Both the position numbers and the translations under genes were made by a program. Positions 1 to 12,300 of a stretch of 64,000 nucleotides of DNA are shown one piece after another. Under the pieces are notes generated by a model. The model had not been told where the DNA came from, made no database searches, and saw only the letters and a list, made by a program, of their open reading frames with translations. Location of the stretch: the NCBI GenBank assembly GCA_021234155.1, contig JAJEKV010000286.1, positions 64,001-128,000 of the forward strand, written 5' to 3'. The DNA comes from Isoetes taiwanensis (Eukaryota; Streptophyta; Lycopodiopsida; Isoetales; Isoetaceae). Numbering within the stretch: the stretch's first letter is position 1; every line of letters starts with the position of its first letter.

Positions 1-522
1 GGTTTGTTGGAGCTTATTCTTCCCTTTATTTTACCAGTTGTTGTTAGATTGTGCATAAATTGATGGGGCTGTAGATTGTGCATAAAGTGAGGGGGTGTTT
101 TAGCAAGTGTGCTTGTTTAAGCTTTCAATTTTCAGCATTTTATTTTGACTGCATGTTGCAATTGCTTTTTTGAGTGCTCAATACTCCAATCTAAATTTTC
201 ATTTGACAATTGTTGCCTCATCTTGCTTGCTCTTTGTCGTTGCTTCTGCAAACGCCATTTCCGCCTCCTGTCTTCGTCATTAGTCATTGGATCACAAGAA
301 GCCTGAACAAAAAATGGATGGAAAGAAAGAAACGAGATCTCTCTCCCTCGAGAAAGGGGGAATCAACCACCCCCCGATATTCTCGTTAATTTTGAATTTC
401 CCTCTTCCCATAATACTAAAAATAGTGCTAATTTGGGTGGACAAAAGGACACTAAAAATGAGACACCGTAACATGCAAGGACCCATATGTTGTGTCCAAG
501 ACCTTGCCATAGAATGTAGTGT
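1..522. other. unassigned AT-rich DNA
   Basis: No gene, RNA or repeat recognised. Short reading frames on both strands around 290-560 overlap the SINE insertion and have no recognisable protein content. Confidence 0.5.
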
Positions 523-686
523 AAATAAACAAAATACGCCCATTGCGGTGGTGGTTTAGTGGTAAGGCCTTCGGTTGGGGTGAACCCCACCAGGGTCCAA
601 AACCCACTGGCTACCATCGGGTGGGAGACGTGGGTGGGTGCATGTCCCACCAACCTTCCCTCCAAACAAAAAAAATAAACAAAATA
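523..686 (+). mobile_element. tRNA-derived SINE with 14-bp target-site duplications
   Basis: The body spans about 537-672. It carries an RNA polymerase III A box (TGGTTTAGTGG, 552-562) and a B-box-like GGTCCAAAACC (594-604) about 30 nt downstream, the spacing of a tRNA-derived promoter. It ends in an A-rich tail near 665-675. Identical copies of AAATAAACAAAATA lie at 523-536 and 673-686, as expected for LINE-assisted insertion. The perfect duplications suggest a fairly recent insertion. Boundaries are read directly from the sequence; the family is not named. Confidence 0.85.
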
Positions 687-699
687 TTAAGTACATATA

Positions 700-741
700 A
701 AATAGAATAGAATAGAATAAAATAGAGTTTTTATCGTGGTA
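700..741 (-). repeat. LINE-type 3' tail with AATAG pentanucleotide repeat
   Basis: On the minus strand CGATAAAAA is followed by repeats of TATTC/TATTT. The same junction (CG/CA-TG-GATAAAAA then pentanucleotides) ends the recognisable LINE fragment at 20888, so this is probably the 3' end of another severely truncated LINE. Its body to the right (742-960) is not recognisable. Confidence 0.45.
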
Positions 742-1488
742 ATGAGACCAATTGGTCTAAGGGACCCAAACAAGAGGTGCGGCAAAGTATTATTCTTATG
801 CGGGTTAAAAACCCTCCCCCGCCAGAAGAGTTGTTTTGGGGAAAAAACCGCGACCGAGGAATAGGTTTCTTTGTCCAAACCGCATATAAATACAAATACA
901 AATACAATTATATATCACGAGGGAAAGAAATATGTACACGTATCAGGTAAGTGCCCGAGGGCCGAGCTGGTCTCGGCGATCCATGATCTCTTGAAGGTAT
1001 GATCCCAACCTTCATACCGAGCTCGTGCTCAGCATCTCATGCAGTGCCCGTCCGGATGGAGACCAAAGATAGCATATCCGAATGCATCATATGTGGGACA
1101 ACTCGAAGGGGTGTGGCATTCTCTTCCATAGCTCAACCTGGCGGCAAAGATTGTGAAGCCTCTCTCGCGAGCGGCTCCCCAATCCATCTCCCCGCCTCAA
1201 TCCGGAGATGGTGTGCACCTTGGGGAAAGGTGATGGATCTCAACGCTTTTCATGGGTAGATGAGTGCTATGAGTAGCATTGAGCCGCGCACCCCAACATG
1301 GGATTTATGTGGCGTTGATAATGTGCCATCTTGACCTGTTCAGGGGTGCTGGCATTCCATAGCTTGTTGAGGAAGCATGTGTCAAGATATTGTTTGAGAC
1401 TGTGGCGATCTGCTTTTGTTTGAACTCAGATGCACCTATACTCCTGCACAGCAACTGCGCTCTCTTTTCCCACCAGATAATATAATGC
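742..1488. other. unassigned segment, higher GC
   Basis: Region 950-1450 is richer in GC than its surroundings and on the minus strand gives protein-like stretches broken by several stops, so it could be a decayed gene or element body. No motif was recognised. The 86-codon plus-strand frame at 999-1259 has no recognisable content. Confidence 0.35.
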
Positions 1489-1757
1489 AAATGAATGAAA
1501 TAAAGCATATGGGACAACAAAACAATAAGTGCATCATTGACGATGGTGCCAATGTAGCATATAAAGGACGTAAACAAAATACAAGTGAATGAAATGAAGT
1601 AGATGAAAATGATGGGGCAACAAGAAAGTATGTTCATTCAACAATAAGTGCATCATTGACGATGCTGCCAATGTAGTATATAAAGTACGTAAACAAAATA
1701 CAAATGAATGAAATAAAGAAGATGAAAATGATGGAGCAACAAGAAAGTATGTGCATG
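1489..1757. repeat. minisatellite, 119-bp unit, about 2.3 copies
   Basis: Copies start at 1489 (94 bp, with an internal 25-bp gap), 1583 (119 bp) and 1702 (partial). Shared landmarks are AATGAATGAAAT, AAGTGCATCATTGACGATG and CGTAAACAAAATAC. It lies about 350 bp upstream of the gene at 2116. Confidence 0.85.
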
Positions 1758-2066
1758 GAAAAATAATTGTAGATAGCGAGATTTTCTTACTTGGATGCAA
1801 TCCATATCTATCTCTAAGTGCGTTCTTTATATCTGTTGTTCATTTTTTCTATGATTGCATCCTTCCAAAAGTCTACAACAATGCTCCACGTGAAATGCAG
1901 AAAAAGTTTTGTCCTTTGCAAGAAAATAAATAAAATTATAGCTATTAGATATCTAGATAGGCCAGAAGATGCTAAAAACTAACCTATCATTAAGGGGAAA
2001 AAAGAAAAGGAAAAAAAAAGACAATAGGATAATGCTGAGTTAGCAAAATGTATGTGGAACTTATAG

Positions 2067-2075
2067 CATAAATAG
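2067..2075 (+). promoter_or_regulatory. candidate TATA box
   Basis: CATAAATAG lies about 45 bp upstream of the ATG at 2116, giving a short leader if used. This is the only support; no mapped start is available. Confidence 0.35.
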
Positions 2076-2115
2076 ACGAAGGAGTTATGAATGGAAAGCA
2101 GAAGAAGCAGGGAAT

Positions 2116-2934
2116 ATGGGTTCCTATCTTTCAGTCTACAACAACACGAGTGATGTGTATCAAGTGAAAGTTGGGCCAGATGAGGCAGCTCTATCTATTG
2201 CGAACATAGTTCTTGGAGTGGTAGGAGCAGTGGCCGTGTTTTGGCGACTGCTGGGATGGGTGCAGGATTCTCTGCCGCATTGGTTGCTAATGGGGTTGTG
2301 GAAGTGTTTGGAGTGTCAACCAGCACCCTTGCAGCCATCACCTCCCTTGCATCCACCCTCGCTGGTTATACCATCGCTGCAGATGCATTGGGCTTTGCCA
2401 CCAGCATCACCATCTTCATTACTAATAAGCTCCAACAAGAGGAGGGGTTCGTAGAAATCAAACCGGGTAACTTAAGTTACTCTGCCTCTCTGCGTACTTA
2501 TGTTCTCAACTGTTAAGCTATCGTTAATAAATCTGTGTTTTGGTTGAATAGAACAAAAGAAATCGTTTGGAAAATATACCCTGTCGTTATGGAGGCAAGC
2601 TTTCTGCAGAAGGGTTCGCCCCAATCCAAGCAACTCAGAAGAGGTTCTGATTGATGAATTGAACATGCGGCCCATCTTCACAGGAGCCACAGACGGATCC
2701 ACCTTGGAACATGACATGATGTATTGGATAGAGAAATGGGGCCATGAGGGTGAGACACTTGTCACCATGAGCGACTCTACTAGAAGCGCCATCGGCTATG
2801 AAATCGACTATGAAGAAGCCCAACGACTGGCCGACATATACACTACCACCACCGACTGGAAGAAAATGGCTGAGGATGCTGGCCTCCAGCGTCAAAAACT
2901 ACAGGAGTCCGGTGATAACCAACCTTCTAACTAG
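2116..2934 (+). CDS. uncharacterised plant protein, two exons, one frame break
   Basis: I model exon 1 as 2116-2466, an 85-bp intron 2467-2551 (starts GTAACT, ends TTGAATAG) and exon 2 as 2552-2934 with a TAG stop; splicing keeps frame. The product would be about 244 residues. It begins MGSYLSVYNN, is followed by Gly/Ala/Val-rich hydrophobic stretches (about residues 28-45, then two more up to about 110) that look like membrane segments, and ends in a charged, soluble C-terminal half (motifs MRPIFTGATD, DWKKMAEDAG). The frame breaks once, at a run of four T at 2239-2242, where one base is missing. Everything else stays open across the intron, so this is either a very young pseudogene or a homopolymer error in the assembly. 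Function is unknown. My sense that similar proteins occur in bryophytes and lycophytes is memory, not a search. Confidence 0.65.
2467..2551 (+). other. intron of the gene at 2116
   Basis: 85 bp, with a G|GTAACT donor and a T-rich stretch before the acceptor TTGAATAG. Joining the flanks restores one continuous reading frame into the 126-codon second exon. Confidence 0.65.
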
Positions 2935-5900
2935 CTCTTCGTGCATGGTCCTTATTATATAAGTTACTCCCATGCTTTTTCTTGTCCCTTTCTACATATA
3001 TTTCATTTTTTTCTTTCATGGGAAGTATGTATGACTAAGCTACTACTAGCTCCTCCAGCTTCCAAATAATATGAATGATTCTTCTAAACAATTTAACATC
3101 GTCCTTTCCTATGGGCATTCTTCAACTTAGTCATTCTTGATTAGGGAGTCATTCGCCATAGTATCATATCTCTTTTAAGATGCATTTTGCAGTTATGAAT
3201 TATTTTAGATCTTATAGGTGCACTAGGATAGAAAAAAAAGAGTCATTAATCAGGACAATATTAATGGGAAAAAATATTGAACCACGAGATTTTCACTCAA
3301 CAAGTTTTGATAATTTTGGTTGGTCCTAATCAAAATATTATTCTTTCCATGAATCTAATGGTTAACAAAATATAATGAAGATACAAAGAATTTGGAAGAG
3401 AATCTGGCGAATTTAGCTGTAGGATTGAGATAAAAAATTTGGCTTCCCTTGGGTTTTTTTCAAATCAGATATTCAAATTTCGCTCTTCAATTTTTAGTAG
3501 GCTTGTCTAAATAGAGGTCCACGTGATAAGCCATCTCATGCACTCTCATCTAAATTAAGCCACCTTAATTAATATCATTTTGTAGATCTAAAATAAATCG
3601 TTCATTAGATCTGAATAATTTCACATCAATGCTTGTGGAAAAAAACGATATGTCGGTAAGATAAGGCTGCCTCTACATCTTCTGCAGTCTCTGCCTGTTT
3701 TTACTTTAATGTAATGGAGGTTGCAGGATACTATATCCTTTAGCATTTCAAGCACTTGATGTCATCAATCTATTTTTTAAATTTGGTTTTTCCGATCTAG
3801 AGAAAAACTTTTTAGATTTTTTTAAGTTAGTTTTCTAAGGTTTGGGGTTGGGGTCTTGGCGGAAAATTTTCATGATATTCCAAAAATCGGGCCATGGCCT
3901 TTACCACGAAATTCAATTATGGGGACTCTCAGGTTATCCATCTCCTATTTTTGGCGGCATGGGCACGGCAATGGAAGATCTGAGCTATGATTTCGGCAAG
4001 GAAGACACGTCTAGAAGCAAGTTGGCATCAGGCCATTAGCCCTAACTGTGATCGGACTAGATGGTTATGAACTTCGGACATGATGAACCGTTTTGCGGTT
4101 ATCTGTGTTCGGATTCTTTGAGGCCAGGTAAAAGAACAAAGGTCGTTGTGTTGTATTTATGCAACAAAGTGGGTATAATTTCGTTACAGAGAATTCAATC
4201 TTTAGTGTTTTTTTTTACTGAGCTGAGGATTTCTCTATACCCACCTATAATCATCATGCGACATCTCCTCTATTGCATCCGACGATGAGGTACGTCTTTG
4301 CTTTGTTTTCTTTTGCCTAATTGAAACAATTTGTTTTTTATTTTGACTACATCTATCTTTGCTTGGGAAGATTTTCCATATAGAAAAATTGCTCTCAAAG
4401 ACCCTAGTAATCTAAATAGGCAAGTTTTGATTTGTTGGCATTAAGAATGTTACACATGTTCTTGCAAAAATATATTAGTTTGGGTTCTTTCCTGAATATA
4501 TTACATTAGGATGCCTTTGCCACCTATAGCCATGTCCTATTGGAGGTGAAAAATAGGCACAACAGCAAATTATTGTGCACGTCTTTTCTATATATATGGC
4601 ATCTCATCTCCTTTGTTTTGTTGTGCCTGATGTTTTAAACTCCTATATGCCAAAAAAAGGTCACCCTGCTTTTCTTTTTACTTGAGATTAAGAGTTTAGG
4701 TACTACGAGGATTCGTATATCATCAAGATCATTTTGGCGAAGAAGACTTGCATATTATAAAGTGATCAAATCTGAGTATATGTAATCCCATTTTTGACTT
4801 GCAGTCTTTTGAATATTTTGTAATTAGCTGAGACAAGCTCTCTTTAGTTTTTCTAATCAAGGCACACATCCATATACATTTTATCTACTGTAACATAGGG
4901 TTGGGACATGCTGTTTTTCTTGTCAATTCATCCATGCCTAATTTGTCTGATACTAAGATTGACAGCAAGGAGGTATTAAGTGCATCAGAGCATCAACACC
5001 AGCTGGTTGTCTATGTGTATCTATAAAGATAGCTTAGAATGTAACATGTTGTTTGTGCGTGACTTGTTAAAGATATTTTGAATTCTTTATAGTAGTCTAT
5101 TGTTCTCATTATGATGTATCAGGGAAGTGTCATGCGATGATGTTTCTTATGCTAGGATGTTATCTTCTGGTGTAAATTGCTAGCGGTATTGTTTTCAAGA
5201 TTTTTCAAGATGTTAATAATAAATTCCAGGACATGTGAGGATACAAGTAGGACGAACATGTTCCTTTTTCCAATATTATGACCTCCTATGTTTGAATGCC
5301 CATGGCTTACCTCTTTCATGTACTTGGAAGATATTATTAAGCCATCCCACTCTTCCCCGAACCGTCTATCAAAGCTTCGTATGCAGTAGCATTTGGTTTT
5401 TTATTTGCACTTCGTCTTGCCAAACATTTTTACAGAAGTCGTCGTAATAAATCCACATTTGTGTACAACCATTCTATACTTTTCCATGCCCTCCTATATC
5501 TCTAGAGTTTAAGCATCTGCATCATAACTAATCAATAGCCTAAGAACTATTTATGGCTCTTGCTTCATTATAGTTTCAATAGGTTGTCAGTCCCATCATG
5601 TGCTTCTAGATCGCTGAATATTTGTGCACTATTCATGCCCAGATGTTAAAGATCCATGCAAATGAGCATCATATTTCATGGTTAAATTCTTCACATGCAT
5701 GCCATGATGCTCCTTTTATAAATGATATTAGGAGTTCCTTCCTACATTTCCTGATGATGCTCCTCTCTACATTTCTTTTGTTGTTCTAGGTTTGCAGTAT
5801 TCTCTATGCATTCTTTTAATTCATGAACCATTCATTGCATGCTTCCTACTAAGTTGTCCTTAATTTTTCTTATCCCTTCATAGCCCATATTGTGCAATCA

Positions 5901-6913
5901 AAACACTGGGGCCAAAAATATTTTTAGTTATCTAGCAAATCTATTGCTTTTTCCCCATTTAGGTTTTATTTTCTTGCATGACAGGCATGGAGTATACATA
6001 TAGATGTATCTTGATGTTGCTTTAGGATCGATGGCTCCCTTTTATCTCTTTAGTTGGATTTTATTGAACTAATGTGAGGTTTTCACGTTTATTTGTTTGG
6101 CTCATATAGTATTCTATATATGCAGATATGAGCAGGAATATTTAAATACAGCTGCACAACACTACCACAACACTGCCAGATGATGTGCTTGATGGTAAAA
6201 TTGGATGTTATTTACATGGTATTTGGTTTCTGCAATGCATATGGTGGTTCTGTAATGGGAAAAATCCACACCACAAGGATCTTATATAGAAGATGTTGTG
6301 GGGTCTGAAGGATTTAGAATACATCAAAAGATAATTTGTTTAGGTGGAATGAACTGACCAGCTCTTTGGGATTTGCAATTACACAAATCCTAAAGAAGTT
6401 TTCGACGTGAAATTCGATGTGATATTTGCAAAATATTTTTGATTGTTTCTAATAAATATATCTGTCTTAAATAGAATGAACGGACTGGAACTCCCATTAG
6501 ATTATCCTTAAAATTTATAAAGTATTTGTCTTTTAAAATATGAAATGGTCTGTGTAATACTACATCAACCTTCATAGGTGTTACATCATTCAAAAGTAGA
6601 ATTTTGTGCAACCAATACGACATAAATTCTGCTACATATTAACCAACAATAATAGCCATTTTACGAAAGAATAGTTATTTTGATACATACAAGAAGGGAA
6701 GTTCATAAACTTTGCAAGATTGTGTCGCCTGATACTGTGGCCTTGATTTTCAACGTCCACTCTAGGCACATTCATCTCTTTAGTCTCTACATATTTGGAG
6801 CTTATCATTATGTATTTGGAGCTTATCATTGCCAACGCTCAAAAACCTAAGTGATAGCATGCCTTGCGATCGCTAATTTGCATATCCAATTAAATATCCT
6901 GCATTAACATCTA
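2935..6913. other. AT-rich intergenic DNA
   Basis: No gene recognised in about 4 kb. The only structure seen is a segment at 3770-3890 that reappears inverted at 11632-11765. Short frames at 3842-4039 and 4061-4288 have no recognisable content. Confidence 0.5.
3770..3890 (+). repeat. diverged inverted repeat, left member
   Basis: Shares AATTTGGTTTTTCC, AGATTTTTTT, CTAAGGTTT and TATTCCAAAAAT in the same order with the reverse complement of 11632-11765. Identity is modest. Confidence 0.5.
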
Positions 6914-7020
6914 CTAGTTATGGTGCCCGGCATTGCCGGGCTTTAATAACAATTTGAAGAGGTGGTTGTTTCATTGTTGGCTTAAACAAAAAGAAAAGAG
7001 GATGTGTGTTAACTTTAGGG
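6914..7020 (-). mobile_element. Helitron 3' terminus (minus strand)
   Basis: Read on the minus strand, a perfect 7-bp hairpin GCCCGGC-AAT-GCCGGGC (6941-6925) is followed by ACCATAA and then CTAG, with a host T at 6913. This is the Helitron 3' signature: a subterminal hairpin, CTRR, insertion before T. The roughly 50 bp before the end match the plus-strand terminus at 59031, including CTCTTCAAATTGTTA. The element runs rightward; I could not place its 5' end and saw no Rep/helicase coding. Confidence 0.8.
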
Positions 7021-9290
7021 TAGTGCCATTGTTTTGTATTGCCCTATTTTGGCATTGGACGTGATACTAAAGGAGGGGTATCAATGTATATTTTGTGTTG
7101 ACTTGCCCTAGAATTGGACATTTGGAATATTGAAATTGTACTTATGCCAAATGTTTGTGATCTAGCTGAACTGATCTCATCAAATGAAAAGCCAAAACCC
7201 AAGTTCTTGCAAGTTGCAAAGGAAGTAGAGCTATAGGCAGGCTTCTTAGTTATTTGATGAATAAATGGAGCAAATATAATGTATGATTACTGGGGTCTTT
7301 CCCTTTGTCAGGACTCCTTCCCTCCATTGAAGAATGGAGTCTAAATTACCTTACATCCATGCATAATAATCAGAGGATATAAGAACAAATGGAATTTCTA
7401 GTCAAGGTGTAGCAACAATTGACTCAAAGTTTACGATGCTAAAACTTAGAATGTGGGTTAAAGCTTTGGTTACTCTTTAACGTAATAGGACTACTATGTA
7501 TGTATGCTTGCAATGGCTTACGTGCAATCAAAGATTCACTACGTGTGCATGCTTTCTTCTTATGGTAATAAAGACCTTTGTCTCGAATGTCTTACGTGCA
7601 ATTTAAGCTTGTCGATACATTCATTCATTCCCTATGTCATTCTATGATCGTCAAAAGTTTCAATAATTTTGTCTAAGAACGATTTTTATTAATTTCAAAT
7701 ATTATGTTCTTATGCATGGACATCCAAGACATTTACCTCAAAAGATGATATGCATCTTAGAATACATATGGTCATATTTGTCCGAAGAAATGGATGTTCT
7801 ATCATGCGTATATGAGGATCCCATTGTAGTTTTTTCGCCAGCTATTAGTTCTATGGAAAACATTGTATCTTATCTTTAATATGTAGTAGTATGCCATTGC
7901 CTACTACTCAAAGAATATTCCTAAAGCATCTTTCAAGGCCTTGAACATACTCTAAAGCATCCCTCAGCATATATGACCTGCTTGTCATTATTCTTTAATT
8001 CGTCAATATCATAGCTAGGTTCCTGTGATTTTCTCGCACCAGCAATCTTGGTCTAAATGTTTGACCAATAAATTATAGTTTAAAATGCTCAAAAATACTC
8101 AATGGTATTTGTTACCTTCAAGTATTCGTCATTTGTAAGTACAAAAGCTTGTCCATGCAAAGAACAAATACTGAATACCTGCTTAACCATAAACATATCA
8201 AAATCAACAAAAACTTATTTTCTCCTCTACGCCTACAGTTGACACAGTTGAGGTGCAATTTTATGTTCATTCATGCAATTGCATGTCAGGCTAAATCATC
8301 AAATAAGTTAAAATAGAGAGGTTACATCCCTACTTTCCAGCAAGTTTTCCTTGTTTTGAGACCTGATTGGTAAGCACCTGGTAGAAACAGAATGCGTCAC
8401 ATAAATGCGTCACATACTGTTAAATGTAATGGAATTTGCCTAATAGAATTTCTAGAGCTGCACTTATTCAAGATTGGTATGGCGGAGGACTAAGGCATAT
8501 AGGTTTTTGCTCCTATTTCTTCCACAAAATTTCTTTGCATCTGCATTTATTCATCTCTGTATGCCCCATAGAACTTAGTTAGAATGCACGCTGAGAGTAA
8601 TCCAATGATACATTGCAGTAACTAAGACTCAACAATTTCAAAGCAACATCTATGGTAAAACTATCAATTTACAAAACTACGCTAACATGAGCCTTCCGTA
8701 TTCATTCACAAAATTTGGAGATATTAGAAGTGCAGGTGATGCATCAATATGCAAACCACCAATGGAATAAACACTCGCATTACCTGATGCAACGATTCAT
8801 GGGGTTGTGGGCTTTTAGGTTGATGCTACACATTCTATAGCAGAAATAGTATTACAATTTCTTGTCTTTTAAGTCCATTGATGCGAATGCATCCTCTTCA
8901 CATTAACTGGATACAACTACATTCATTCTAACAATTTAACTACATTCATTCTAACAATCTGCATTATCTTGTAACAGAAGGCCTTGGTTGGTGTAGCTAA
9001 GATGATTGAAATGCTACAGGAATTGCCATGAAGGGTAGCTAAGAAATATTTCTACTACACTAATGTTTGCAGTCACATAGTCAATATAACTGTAGACTAA
9101 ATATTTCTAATCTCTCACAAAGTTACTGAAATGCAACACTCTTGTTCTTACCTCCATATCTACAACTGTAAATTAAAAGTTTCAAATGTCTCACAAAGTC
9201 AATACTTCACTAAAATGCAACACTCTTTGTTCTTACCTCTTACCTTGATATATAGGCTCTCATCTTCAAAAAAATAACGTGATATGTACC
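7021..9290. other. AT-rich DNA, partly probable Helitron interior
   Basis: No coding content recognised. A 22-bp direct duplication (ACTACATTCATTCTAACAAT) lies at about 8918-8962. Confidence 0.4.
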
Positions 9291-9860
9291 CATGGTATAT
9301 GCCATCATGGATTGATTGCTTTCATCTTTTGAAGTGCAAGCTATATTTGTTGCTTGCGAAAGGAAGTGCAAACTGCATGTGCTCCTCTGTTGCAGTATCT
9401 GCATATGCCATAAGGCTTAAAATACAGAAAACATAAAGAAATAGAATAGAATGCACACCATAGAACCACAATAGCACAACACACAAATCATCTTCACATA
9501 CAGAATAATCTAGCCAAGAATAGTGCCTACAATAATCTAGCCAAGAATAGTGCCTACGTAGAGATTCCAAGGAACAAACATAATTATCTCAATGTCTTTA
9601 GAAACATAGAGCTGCATTTATTGCCTGTAAAAAGGAAGTTCAAACTGCATTTGTTACCTCCGTCGTAATATCTACATAGGCAATTGATAACATGGTATGT
9701 ATCCATGGTGTATGCAATCATGGATTGATTGTTTTCATCCTTTGAAGTGCAAGCTGCATTTGTTGCTGGTGAAAGGAAGTAACTTAGAACCACAATAGCA
9801 CAATACACAAATCATCTTCACATACAAAACTATCTAGCCAAGAATCGTGCCTACCTAAAC
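9291..9860. repeat. imperfect tandem duplication array
   Basis: The blocks at about 9291-9410, 9590-9690 and 9704-9790 share TTGAAGTGCAAGCT and GAAAGGAAGT. ACCACAATAGCACAA and AATCTAGCCAAGAATAGTGC recur at about 9470-9557 and 9788-9850, the second motif twice back to back at 9505-9557. Confidence 0.75.
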
Positions 9861-12300
9861 AATTCAACAAACAAAATATAATCTGAGCACATAACGAATT
9901 CATGAATCCAAAACCTATATGTGGCTCTTGTCAACAAAAAGATAGAAGGAAACCCTACAAAAAATGATACACTGGTGGAAGCTCACCTAGAAGCTGATGT
10001 AATCCTTGCCTGTAATATGTGGAGAGAAATTATAAAAGATCTAGAAGATTCAATTTGCTTAAGCATCAGCTAGGAGTTCTCAAACTCCATCGATCATGGC
10101 TTCTTCCGCCATTTGCATCATTATTATGTAAATACCTGAAAACAGGGACAAAAGCAACTGTAGGGCATCGTGGAGAGCCTCAATTTTCAAATCGGCTCCC
10201 TGTTTGCTATAAAATCATCATCATATCTGCAATTATCAGGATTGTTTGCGATTAGTTGTGGCAGCAGCTTGGCTGTGGATGGAGCCAGAATGTGCAGGTG
10301 AATGGAGATGCCTTTCATTTAGAGAAATCAGTTGCATATGATGTTTATATAGACCTCCTTAGATTCAATTTTATGTAGACAGAGTATGGTAGAGAAGGCA
10401 ATCAATTCTACAGAAGTGGTAAATCATCTTATGAAAGCTCATTCCTACAACAAAAAATACAATCTCAACAACCATCTACAATCAACAATCTCATCAAACT
10501 AAAATAGTGTACTTGAAAACTCAGAAGTAGCAGATTTTGGAAGTATAACTGTATCTTAAAATATCCTATATTGATGTGTAACATACCATCCCCATTACAG
10601 CATCCTAAAATGTCCTATATTGATGTGTAACATACCATCCCCATTCCAGCATCCAGAAACTAAGCTTGACTTTCCTTTTGCAACTATCCTCATCGTAAGG
10701 CATGCTACATGGGAAGACAAAAGAAACCAAAATAGTACCAGTAAAAATTAAGTTGAACTCCATATCTATTGTTTCAACCTTCTGGTAGGGTAGCCAGCTT
10801 AAAAAACAGTCCAGCAAAGAGCTGAGAATGGCATAACACATAACTCGCATGCATGCAAACTACACAAATATAAAAGCAAAATGCATAAACCGTGCCAAAC
10901 TGTAGCATCCCAAATAAAGCAAAGGACCTGAAAGATTCGAAAAAGGAGGAAGCAAACCAGGAAATCTATTCCTGTCGCAAATACCCATCAAAAAAATTCA
11001 ACCCCAACAGATGTACTGCCAGATCCGAAAATTTAGGGTCACGGTCAGCAGCCCGGATAGAGGGGTTCAGGCCCTCGATTCCCCTGATTCAGGCTTGGAT
11101 AGGCCCTCAAACCAGCAAATCCGCCCTTTGGGCCCGATCCCCTGGTACCAATTTCGGGCAGATGTGATGCAGTTTTTGCTGGGGTAGAGCCGCCTCCAAC
11201 CTGTGATTATGGCAGTAAAACCTTCTCTGTATATGCTCACCGCCAAGCCAAGCCAAGCAGGAAAGCAAGCAGTCCTAGCATGCACCTGGGATACATAAAA
11301 TATTGCTATATGACGGAGCACCGTAAAACTGCTGGAAAAACCAATTCTAATAGCAAATTGTGAATGGATTAAAAGCATACTACATACTTACAGAAAAACC
11401 TTGAACTTGGGCGTGGCATGCATGCATAGCTGCAATCAGATAAGAAGAGGAATCCCATGGAAAATCGGGTAGAAGAAGGATACGCCTGCCGGAATAGGAG
11501 AACGTAGCATCCATATACCATCCATATGCCGACTAACTTTTACAATGAAACCCGCAACAGAGCATATAGCTGAAGCTTCAACTCAAAAATACTAATTTCC
11601 AACGAATTTTTAAATCATAGGAAAATGCACAAACCAATTTTTGGAATACCGGAAGTTTTTCCCGGCAGTTAAAAGCTTCAAAACCTTAGGATATTAACCT
11701 GAAAAAAAAATCTGAAAAGTTTTCCACTTGTTGGAAAAACCAAATTTAAACAATAGGATTTGTATTTATGGCTAGAGAAATGCATATAGTATTTGTCTTA
11801 TCTTGGTGCTTGATTTTTGTAGTATTCGTAGAAACATATATGAACATCATCACTACATATGATATGGAAAACCATCTTCTAACTTTAGAAACATGGCGAT
11901 GTGGAAAATTATGTCAATAGCATCAATACATGTGGCATGTAAAAGAATTTATTCAATCTTCATAAATGTTAAAGTGTAGCATACAAACCATCTATTTAGT
12001 TCCAGTAATGGATTTGGCCAACATAAATTCTTAACTTTTAGGTTCCAAAGGCAAAGCAAATTTAAGTGGATATACCAGGAGAGACACGAAATCTAATAAA
12101 GCAACTATGAAATACTTACTTATGGGTGTAAATTGCCAGAGCCAAAACATACCAATGAACGTAGAATTCTAATAAATTAAGGAGTATGTGCAAGTCACAT
12201 TGCTTAGTAATTCATGTTTCTAGAGAAAACAAAACAGATTAAAAACATTCATCACATTTTATTCTTTTGTTGTCATTGCGCACATACACATGAAATTGGA
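9861..12300. other. unassigned non-coding DNA
   Basis: About 2.4 kb without a recognisable gene. It contains a 53-bp tandem duplication at about 10553-10650 (TATTGATGTGTAACATACCA twice) and the right member of an inverted repeat at 11632-11765. Confidence 0.45.
11632..11765 (-). repeat. diverged inverted repeat, right member
   Basis: The reverse complement aligns with 3770-3890 over scattered blocks up to 14 bp. The pair is about 7.7 kb apart. Confidence 0.5.
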
